DNA of 64,000 bases from Actinoplanes sandaracinus (GTDB lineage Bacteria > Actinomycetota > Actinomycetes > Mycobacteriales > Micromonosporaceae): NCBI RefSeq assembly GCF_030009775.1, contig NZ_JASCTH010000019.1:62001-126000 (forward strand). The letters are read 5' to 3'. Both the position numbers and the translations under genes were made by a program. Shown here piece by piece: positions 52,951-60,700 of this stretch (position 1 is its first letter; each line of letters begins with the position of its first letter). Below the pieces are notes generated by a model that had not been told where the DNA came from, did no database searches, and saw only the letters and a list, made by a program, of their open reading frames with translations.

Positions 52951-53169
52951 ATGTCCGAGATCGCGAACAACCCGGCGCCAGACAGACCGAGTGGTGAGCC
53001 GTCGGGCAGAGGCCCTGACGACGTCGGCAGACTTCTCGTGGTGGTCAACGCGGCTTTGGTCGGTATTCCGGCCGCCTATGCCGTGTCCCACTCGCTGGCC
53101 GTGACCGTACTCGCCGCGGTGCTCGCGGTGGTCCTGGCCCTCGCGTGCCTGGCACGCCGGAACGGATAG
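52951..53169 (+). CDS. Small membrane protein
   Basis: 72 residues; ATG 52951 preceded by GGAGGAAG 2-9 nt upstream. A polar N-terminus (about 1-27, Pro/Gly-rich) is followed by two hydrophobic segments, VGRLLVVVNAALVGIPAAYAVS and LAVTVLAAVLAVVLALACLA, and a basic end RRNG. Function unknown. Confidence 0.65.
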   Translation: MSEIANNPAPDRPSGEPSGRGPDDVGRLLVVVNAALVGIPAAYAVSHSLAVTVLAAVLAVVLALACLARRNG

Positions 53170-53234
53170 TTCGGCCTCGCGAGAGTTCGCTGTGCCGTTG
53201 CACACCGGAGCCACGGCGCGTACCTAACTAGATA

Positions 53235-53286
53235 AGAGCGCCAATGGCCGGGGCGCCAACCCCGGCCCTCGCTTCCAGGGCGCTCT
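53235..53286 (+). promoter_or_regulatory. Nested hairpin before the ECF sigma locus
   Basis: Outer stem AGAGCGCC/GGCGCTCT (53235-53242 and 53279-53286) encloses a perfect inner stem GGCCGGGG/CCCCGGCC (53246-53253 and 53260-53267). It lies 24 nt before GGAGGA at 53311. It may terminate the upstream gene or structure the sigma-factor leader. Confidence 0.6.
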
Positions 53287-53319
53287 CTTCTCTATTGATG
53301 TCCGGTTTCAGGAGGAAAA

Positions 53320-53463
53320 ATGCAGTACCTCACGATCCACCCCCAGCCACCCAATGATCGGAGCAGCCCGGCATGTCCGAGCCTGGAAACATGGAGAACC
53401 AGCTCACCCCCGGTGAGCTGGAAGCGTTCGTTTCGTGCTTCAAGAAGAACTTCCACCCATTGA
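53320..53463 (+). CDS. Possible 47-residue leader frame overlapping the sigma gene
   Basis: ATG 53320 has the best ribosome binding site of the locus, GGAGGA, 3 nt upstream. The frame (MQYLTIHPQPPNDRSSPACP onward) runs to TGA 53461-53463 and enters the sigma-factor gene in another frame. The sequence is not protein-like, so it may be a regulatory leader that brings ribosomes to the sigma start. It could also be chance. Confidence 0.35.
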   Translation: MQYLTIHPQPPNDRSSPACPSLETWRTSSPPVSWKRSFRASRRTSTH

Positions 53464-53924
53464 CCTGGTTTGTGATCAGGGCGGGCGCATCAGTCACCGA
53501 GGCCCCCGACGTCGTCCAGGAGGCGATGCTGGCGGCGCTGAAGAGTTGGGCGACCGTCCAGAATCCCCGCGCGTTCCTCCACACCGCCGCGCTCCGGATC
53601 CTGCACCGCAGGTGGGACAAGGCGAAGCAGGAGCACGCCGCCCATCAGCGGATCGCACAGGAGACATCGGCCACGGCCTTCGATATGCGCCTGGACGTCA
53701 ACGTGAACCTGGACGTCGCCGATGTGCTGAGCCTGCTGCGGGAACTGCCACAAGCCCAGCGCGAGGCGTTCGCACTGCACGCCGACGGCTTCACGCCGCC
53801 CGAGATCGCCGAGATCACCGGGCAGAAGGCGTCGACCGCGCGCTCCAACGTGCGTCACGCCCGGCAGAAACTCCTCCGCATGATCGAAGAGTCGACCAGG
53901 AAGGAGGCAGGAGATGGACCATGA
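53373..53924 (+). CDS. ECF-type RNA polymerase sigma factor
   Basis: 183 residues from ATG 53373; ATG 53391 (MENQLTPGE) is an alternative. Region 2 is seen as LEAFVSCFKKNFHPLTWFVIRAGASVTEAPDVVQEAMLAALKSWATVQNPRAFLHTAALRI. Region 4 is DVLSLLRELPQAQREAFALHADGFTPPEIAEITGQKASTARSNVRHARQKL, an intact HTH. It overlaps a 58-residue gene by 11 bp that may encode a partner. No anti-sigma membrane protein is adjacent. Confidence 0.88.
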   Translation: MSEPGNMENQLTPGELEAFVSCFKKNFHPLTWFVIRAGASVTEAPDVVQEAMLAALKSWATVQNPRAFLHTAALRILHRRWDKAKQEHAAHQRIAQETSATAFDMRLDVNVNLDVADVLSLLRELPQAQREAFALHADGFTPPEIAEITGQKASTARSNVRHARQKLLRMIEESTRKEAGDGP

Positions 53925-54090
53925 CACCGACCACGAGCGCACGCTCGACGGTCTGCTCGACCGGGCGACCGAGTCGGCGCTGATGTCCCTCGACGCCACG
54001 GTCGATGTCGAGCAGCGACTGCGGGACCTGTTCCGCCAGGCCGGCATAGACCCCGACCGCGTACCGGACGACGACAAGCACTCTCGATAG
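53914..54090 (+). CDS. Small acidic protein translationally coupled to the sigma factor
   Basis: 58 residues, MDHDTDHERTLDGLLDRATE onward to DDDKHSR, stop at 54088-54090. AAGGAGGCAGGAG precedes ATG 53914, which lies 11 bp inside the sigma gene. Strongly acidic and helical, with no membrane segment. Its position is that of an anti-sigma or accessory factor, but it is too short for the usual anti-sigma folds. Function unknown. Confidence 0.65.
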   Translation: MDHDTDHERTLDGLLDRATESALMSLDATVDVEQRLRDLFRQAGIDPDRVPDDDKHSR

Positions 54091-54802
54091 CCGACGACGA
54101 CCAGGCAGGGCTCTCACCCGTTGCGCCTGCGGGGGCCCCGCCTGCCGCCCGCACCTCGATCAGGCGGGTCGATCATCCGTCGCGATCGCCTCCACCCCGC
54201 CGCCGCACGCTTTCATCGGTGTCGGTGACGGCGCTCATCGGCGTCGGCGGTGCCGTTCATCCACGTCGGTGACGGCGCTCACCGGTGCCGTTCGTCGGCG
54301 TCGGTGGTGGCGCGTTCGCGCAGCCACGACAACTCGGGGTGATCGGGTGGGCTGAGAACCGGCGCGTAGTGGGTGCCGGCGGGACGGCCTGGGCGCCGGC
54401 GGGACGGTCACAGCCGGTGACCCCGCGCCTCAGCCCGAAAGCCGCGCTGCGGCCCGGCACCGGGCGATGGCCGCGTGGTAGCCGACGGGACGGGCACGGT
54501 TTGCGGAGCGGACACACCCGTACAAATGAAAAGAGAGTGAGCGGAACGCCGGCCGCAACCACCGGCGAAGTGACGACTAGGCATATGGCCGCCCGATATG
54601 CGAGATCATGAGCGCTGTGAGTGCTCGCGATCATGGGATCAAGGGTCCGTCCACCGGTGGGACCTGCACCGGGGCGGCGGGCCGCGTGTTGCGGTGCACC
54701 GGTACGGTGACCCCGCCGGGCCCGGACGAAAGCGTCGAACCGGGCTTCGGACGGACCGCGGCGGATGGACCAGGGTTCGGACGGATCAGTGGAGAGACCG
54801 AC
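54091..54802. other. Intergenic region with short G/C-rich repeats
   Basis: No gene is supported. It holds loose repeats of tcatcggtgtcggtgacggc type (54205-54310) and a direct repeat gcgccggcgggacgg near 54375-54405. An in-frame extension of the alarmone synthetase reaches 54608, but its residues are not conserved-looking. Confidence 0.45.
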
Positions 54803-55471
54803 GTGACGACCGACCAGCCGAGGCAGATCGCCCGGCGGGAGCAGCAGCCCGACACCTGGCACCAGCACGTGACCGATCTGAACCACTTCCTGATGGTCTA
54901 CAAGTTCGGTCTGGCCGAGATCAACACGAAGATCACCATCCTGGCCGAGGAGCTCACGCACCGTGGCACCGGCAATCCGATCGAGCACGTCAACCCGCGT
55001 CTGAAGACCCCGGCCAGCATCACCGCGAAAGCTCATCGGCTCGGCTGCCCGCTCACCTTCGACGACCTGCGCGCCCGGATCCGTGACATCGCCGGCATCC
55101 GGGTCGTGTGCGGTTTCGTCTCCGACGTCTACACGGTCGCGAACATGCTGACCCGCCAGCCCGATGTCAACCTGGTGGTCACCAAGGACTACATCGCCAA
55201 GCCGAAACCGAACGGCTATCGCAGCCTGCACCTGATCGTCGAGATCCCGGTCTTCATGTCCGACCGGGTCGTCGCGGTGCCGGTCGAGGTGCAGCTGCGC
55301 ACCGTGGCGATGGACTTCTGGGCCAGCCTGGAACACAAGATCTACTACAAGCACGACCCCGACGTGGTCCCGCCCCGGCTCCGCGACGAGCTGACGGCCG
55401 CCGCCGAGGACGCCGCCCGCCTCGACGTGCGCATGGAGCGCCTGCATCGGGAGATCCACGGGCCGCGCTAG
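54803..55471 (+). CDS. Small alarmone synthetase ((p)ppGpp synthetase, RelQ/RelP-like)
   Basis: 222 residues from GTG 54803 (GGAGAG upstream). RelA/SpoT-type nucleotidyltransferase without HD hydrolase or regulatory domains: DLRARIRDIAGIRVVCGFVSDVYTVANML, DYIAKPKPNGYRSLHLIVEIPV and VPVEVQLRTVAMDFWASLEHKIYYK are the synthetase motifs. It makes pppGpp/ppGpp from ATP plus GTP/GDP, independent of the ribosome. The C-terminal helices are those that mediate tetramer formation in relatives. It stands alone; regulation is probably transcriptional. Confidence 0.92.
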   Translation: MTTDQPRQIARREQQPDTWHQHVTDLNHFLMVYKFGLAEINTKITILAEELTHRGTGNPIEHVNPRLKTPASITAKAHRLGCPLTFDDLRARIRDIAGIRVVCGFVSDVYTVANMLTRQPDVNLVVTKDYIAKPKPNGYRSLHLIVEIPVFMSDRVVAVPVEVQLRTVAMDFWASLEHKIYYKHDPDVVPPRLRDELTAAAEDAARLDVRMERLHREIHGPR

Positions 55472-55536
55472 GTCCAGCCCCCTGCTCGCCGATGACACGG
55501 CGTAGCCATCCGGCGGGCCCGCCCGGCGAACCCGCC

Positions 55537-55625
55537 GCGACGCAGCCGCCCAACACCATCGAACCCACGGCGACGCAGCCGCCCAATACCAGCGAACCCA
55601 CGGCGACGCGGCCGCCCAACACCGG
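55537..55625. repeat. 33-bp tandem repeat
   Basis: Units beginning gcgacgcagccgcccaa start at 55537, 55570 and 55603 (33 bp apart). One frame would read PTATQPPNTSE repeats in a possible 108-residue ORF at 55492-55818, but no ribosome binding site or domain supports that ORF. Confidence 0.7.
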
Positions 55626-55984
55626 CACATCGGACCGCCAACCAGCAAACCCACCGCAACCCGGCGGGCCAGCACAGTCACGTCCGCACCGCCACCCAAC
55701 GGAGCCCGCCACAATTCAGGGGCCCGGCGGAGGAACAGCGTCGTCCCGGGCTGCCCGGCGGGCGGCGCTGGCTGTGGAGGCGGCCCTCTGGCGGTCGTGG
55801 GCAGGTTCGGCTGGATGACTACGGGGTGCTGCGGATGGTCCAGCCTCCGGGCGCGGATCCGTGGACGGTTCGCGGGTCGGACGCCCACCGGTCAATGCCG
55901 CGGTTCCCGGCCGGGCGGCGTCTCGCCCCACGAGAGATAGGTGTGCGGGTCGCGGACAGGCCCAGTGCGCCAGGCTGCGGGGGG

Positions 55985-56228
55985 CATGTCCCAGCTACGG
56001 CCGCATCCGCGCGGCGCCAGCCAGCCGTAACCCACGCATGCCGCACCGGGACGATGGCATGCTCCCACTACGGCCGGGCCCGTGGCGGCGCAGCCAGGCA
56101 GCCGTAACCCACACACGCCACACCGAGGCGATAACGCGCCCCAGCTACGGCCGGGTCCGCGCAGCGCCAGCCAGCCGTAACCCACGCATGCCACGCCGGG
56201 ACGATGGCGGGCCCAGCTACGGCTGGGT
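55985..56228 (+). repeat. Array of four palindromic-end repeats
   Basis: The motif ctacggcc/ctacggct recurs at 55995, 56068, 56145 and 56217 (spacing 72-77 bp), each followed or preceded by cagccgtaacccac. One unit is 56171-56228, running from ccagccgta to its inverted copy tacggctgg. The element matches 4451-4507, so it is a dispersed family. No coding role. Confidence 0.75.
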
Positions 56229-56375
56229 CGGCCGTCGATTGCGCGTGTTTTGGTGGGCGGCTTGGGTGCGGCTGGGCGGGGCTGGTGGTGGGCAGCAGTC
56301 CGGTGCGCACGGTGCGAGGCGGGGCCGGCGGGTCGGCGGGGCCGGCGGGTCGGGTGGACGGGCTGGCCTGGGACC

Positions 56376-57353
56376 TTATAGCCAGCGGCATTCGTCGCCC
56401 GTGGTGATTCGGCCGGGGTTCTCGACGGTCGCGAAGACTCCGAATGTCATCTCGTGGTGGGTGGCGAGGGCTTTGAGTAGGTCGCCTCGCTCGGTAGCCC
56501 GGTCCTGAGGCATGTCGATCATCACGCAGCGGATGAGTGGGCGGACGACGCGCAGGACGACCTCGGCGCCGACGCGGAGGTGGCGGCCCGGCCAGCCGTC
56601 TTCCGGGAAGCTGATACCCGGGGCACCGACGCCGGGGATGTCAAGGCCAGGTTTGTCCGCTCCGGGCATGCTGGCCCCGGTAACGCCGACTCCAGAGATA
56701 CCGGCCCCGGAGACGCAGGCCCCGGAGACACCGACTCCGGGGATAGCGACTCCAGGGAGGTCGGGCGCGGGGAGGTCGATGAGCAGGTTGGCGCGGAAGC
56801 GTAGTGGGTCGATGCCGGTGCCGTCGGGTTCGGGGGCGCTCAGCATCGTCAGCGCACGCAGTGAGGCACTGGTGATCAGGCTCACCGGGCCTTCGTCGTG
56901 GTGTGGGATCGCCGCTTCGGGGGTCAGGGTGACCGTGCGGCCGAGCACCTCGCTGATCGCCCGGTGACCGGCGGGGTCGTCGGCGGCGAAGCGGCGGCCG
57001 TCCGGCAGTTCCACGATCGGCGCCGGGTGGTCGGCCGGCGTAAGGGCCGGGTGGTCGGCCGGCGTAAGGGCCAGGTGTCCGAGCGGCGCAAGGGCCGGGT
57101 GGTCGGCCGGGGTAAGGCCGACGGAGGTAAAGGCGGGGGGAAGGGCGGTGGGGGCGGCTTGGGCGCGGAAGCCGAACAGGCCTGGCATGCGGCGGAACCG
57201 GCGGGTGTTCTTGCCGCTGCCGAACTTGCCGTCGGGATCGCGCACCGCCCAGGCGCGGTCGCCGGCCAGCCCGCGTTCGGTGACTTCGGCGGCGGAGACG
57301 AGCTCGCCGAGCATGGACTTGACCGGGAAACGGCGAATCTCCGTCAGCAGCAC
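56376..57353 (-). CDS. MOSC-domain protein with repeat insertions
   Basis: 325 residues from GTG 57353. N-terminal MOSC_N: LLTEIRRFPVKSMLGELVSAAEVTERGLAGDRAWAVRD. The C-terminal part has VSLITSASLRAL, FRANLLIDLPAP and the cysteine motif RPLIRCVMIDMPQD, typical of YcbX/mARC-like proteins that bind molybdenum cofactor. Two low-complexity inserts interrupt it: four LTPADHPA-type octapeptides (57022-57118) and about nine xxxxG pentapeptides such as VGVSG (56621-56765). Expected to act on N-hydroxylated or sulfur compounds, or to be a Moco carrier. TACTGT ends 6 nt before the GTG. Confidence 0.82.
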   Translation of the reverse strand: MLLTEIRRFPVKSMLGELVSAAEVTERGLAGDRAWAVRDPDGKFGSGKNTRRFRRMPGLFGFRAQAAPTALPPAFTSVGLTPADHPALAPLGHLALTPADHPALTPADHPAPIVELPDGRRFAADDPAGHRAISEVLGRTVTLTPEAAIPHHDEGPVSLITSASLRALTMLSAPEPDGTGIDPLRFRANLLIDLPAPDLPGVAIPGVGVSGACVSGAGISGVGVTGASMPGADKPGLDIPGVGAPGISFPEDGWPGRHLRVGAEVVLRVVRPLIRCVMIDMPQDRATERGDLLKALATHHEMTFGVFATVENPGRITTGDECRWL

Positions 57354-57365
57354 GTGCCGACAGTA
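57354..57365 (-). promoter_or_regulatory. TACTGT box, candidate leaderless promoter -10
   Basis: TACTGT (57365-57360, minus) is followed by 6 nt and GTG 57353. No Shine-Dalgarno sequence is present. Confidence 0.45.
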
Positions 57366-57756
57366 GGAGATGGGGTGAAGCGGGTGGGGGCAGCAGCCCG
57401 GTGGCCGCGCCACGGTCTGGGCCCGCAGGGACGTCGCGAGGTAGCCCGGGGACGCGGCTGGTGCGGTCGGGAGCGGCGACGGGCGTACCACACAAGTTTT
57501 GGTTAGGGGTTGTTTGTGCTGGTGGTCAGGCGTTCGCCGGTGCAGGCTGGAGGCCGGGACCGTGGGCGGTACGGATCTCGGTCGCCGGGCACGGCGAGTC
57601 GGTGGGCGTGGACGATCGAGTGATCAGACAATGGCCTTTGTGGGATTCCTACAACTAACGCTGCGCGACATGCATGATCCGGCCCATGGCTCGACCGGTC
57701 AGTAGCCGGGAGGGTTGGGTGGAGAAAGCTGACAGGGCTGCAGGGAGGCTCGGCAA

Positions 57757-60700
57757 GTGTTCAGGCGTGTCGCGATCATCAACCGTGGAGAGGCCGCGAT
57801 GCGGCTCATCCATGCCGTGCGGGATCTGTCCGCGGAGACCGGAGCCCGGATCGAGACGGTCGCTCTCTACACCGACGAGGACCGGACCGCGACCTTCGTC
57901 CGTGAGGCCGATCTGACGTACCCGCTGGGGTCGGCGGCGTCGCGGCCGTACCTCAATCATGGCCTTCTTGAGCAGGCGTTGCGGGACACCGGCGCGGATG
58001 CGGCGTGGGTGGGCTGGGGGTTCGTCGCCGAGGATCCGGTGTTCGCGGAGCTGTGCGACCGGATCGGGGTGACGTTCGTCGGGCCGAGCGCGGAGGCGAT
58101 GCGCAAGCTCGGTGACAAGATCGGCTCGAAGCTGATCGCCGAGGAGGTCGGCGTTCCGGTCGCGCCGTGGAGTCGTGGCGAGGTCGCGACGCTTGAGGAC
58201 GCGCTGCGCGCGGGTGACGAGATCGGCTATCCGCTGATGCTGAAGGCGACCGCCGGTGGTGGCGGGCGCGGCATCCGGATGGTCGCGTCGGCCGAGGATC
58301 TGACCGACGCCTACGAGCGGACCAGTCAGGAGGCGCTGCGGGCGTTCGGCTCCGGGGTGGTCTTCCTGGAGCGCCTGGTGACCGGGGCGCGGCACGTCGA
58401 GGTGCAGGTCATCGCGGACGGGCAGGGCACCGCCTGGGCGCTGGGCGTGCGGGACTGCTCGGTGCAGCGGCGCAACCAGAAGATCATCGAGGAGTCGTCG
58501 TCGGTCGTCATGGCGGCCGAGCAGGCGGCCGAGCTGAAGGAGTCGGCGGTCCGGCTGGCGCTGGCGGTCGGCTACCGAGGCGCGGGGACGGTCGAGTTCC
58601 TCTACCACCCGGGCGAGAAGCTGTTCGCGTTCCTCGAGGTCAACACGCGCCTGCAGGTCGAGCACCCGATCACTGAGATCACCACCGGCACCGACCTGGT
58701 CAAACTGCAGCTGCACGTCGCCGCCGGGGGCAGGCTGACCGGCGAGCAGCCGGCGGAGCTCGGCCACGCGATCGAGGCGCGGCTCAACGCCGAGGACCCG
58801 GACCGCGATTTCGCGCCGTCGCCGGGGCGCATCGCCCGGCTCGCGCTGCCGGCCGGCCCCGGCATCCGGGTGGACACCGGTGTCAGTGAGGGCGACAGCA
58901 TTCCGGCGGCCTTCGACTCGATGATCGCCAAAATCATCGCGTACGGCCGGAATCGTGACGAGGCGCTGGGCCGCCTGCGCCGCGCGATGGCCGAGACCAC
59001 CGTCATCATCGAGGGCGGCTCCACGAACAAGAGCTTCGTGCTGGACCTGCTCGACCAGCCCGAGGTGATCGACGGCAGCGCCGACACCGGCTGGATCGAC
59101 CGGGTCCGCGCCGAGGGCCGCCTGGTCAGCCACCGGCATTCGGCGATCGCGCTGGCCGCCGCCGGCATCGAGGCCTACCTCGACGAGGAGGAGATCAGCC
59201 GGCAGCGGCTGCTCACCACCGCGCACGGCGGCCGCCCGCAGGTGCAGCACGAGAGCGGCCGCCCCCTCGACCTGAAACTGCGCGGCGTCGGCTACCGGGT
59301 GCAGGTGTCCCGGCTGGGCCGCAAGCAGTTCCGGGTCGGGATCTTCTCCGGCGCCTCGTTCGCCCACGCCGATGTGATCAGTGAGCGTTTCGACGAGCAC
59401 AGCGGCCAGATGCTCGTGAACGGTCACCGGTTCCGGCTGGTGACGGCGACGCACGGACCGATCCACACCATCGAGGTCGACGGGGTCACCCACCGGGTCA
59501 GCCGGGACGAGGGCGGCGTCGTCCGCTCCCCCGCCCCCGCGCTGGTGGTGGCGACGCCGCTGGCCGTCGGCGACGAGGTGGAGGCGGGCGCGCCGATCCT
59601 CGTGCTGGAGAGCATGAAGATGGAGAACGTGCTCCGGGCGCCGTTCCGTGCCCGGGTGCGGGAGTGCCCGGTCGCCGTCGGCAGCCAGGTGGAGACCAAC
59701 GCCCCGCTGATGCGCCTCGAGCCGCTCGACTCGTCGGAGGAGGAGACCGCCTCCGCCGGTGAGGCCGTCGAGATCGAGCTGCCCGGCTCGTCCACCGAGC
59801 AGGGCCTGGAGAATCTGCGTGCCCTGCTGCTCGGTTACGACGTCGATCCCGGCGTGGTCAAGGGTTACCTGGTGGAACACGGGCGCCGGCCGCTGCCCGG
59901 CGAGATCGACCTGTTGACGATCTGCGCCGACCTGCTCGAACTGAGCCGCAACAAGCCTGGCGACGACTGGAAGACCGAGCCGGGCAACGCGGTGCACAGC
60001 CCCCGCGAGTACTTCCACAGCTATCTGCAGAGCCTCGACGTCGAACGGGCCGGTGTCACGCCGGCGTTCCAGGAGCGGCTGACCCGGGTGCTCGGGCACT
60101 ACGGGGTGGACGGGCTGGACCGTACGCCCGCTCTGGAGGACGCGCTCTTCCGGATCTTCCTCGCTCTGCAGCGGTCGGCGGCCAACATCGGAGTCGTCTC
60201 CCAGCTGCTGCAGCAGTGGATCGCCGGCAACCCGCCGCAGGATCCGGACGCCGAGCGGGCCGGCATCGCGCTGGAGCATCTGATCGAGGCGACCCAGGTC
60301 CGTTTCCCGTCGGTGTCCGACCTGGCCCGCGGCATCGTGTTCCGGTGGTACGCCCAGCCGTTGCTGCGCCGCACCCGGGCCGAGGTGTACGCCGCCGTCC
60401 GCGCCGACCTGCGTCACCTCGACCACCACCCGGACTCGCCGGACCGTGACGAGCGGATCCAGCGGATGGTGGCCTGTTCGGAGCCGCTGGTGCGGCTGAT
60501 CGGGCAGCGGATCGGCCGTCCTGGCCGGGATCACACGCCGCTGCTGGAGGTGCTGACCCGCCGCTACTACGAAAACCGTGGGCTGTCGGCGTTCGGGGTC
60601 CGCTCCGTGGGCGACATCCGGTTCATGACGACGACGCACACCGGTGATCGAGCGACTCGGGTCAGTGCCGCCGCGATCGACATCTCGGACTTGCCGGCCA

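Noticed and set aside
54257..55888. 543-codon minus-strand frame across the alarmone synthetase locus
   Set aside because: It mixes repeat-derived residues (WAAASPWVRW) with antisense of the synthetase gene; no domain.
55985..56228. Palindromic repeat array as a CRISPR array
   Set aside because: Spacing varies (72-77 bp), the intervening sequence is itself repeated, and no cas gene is near.
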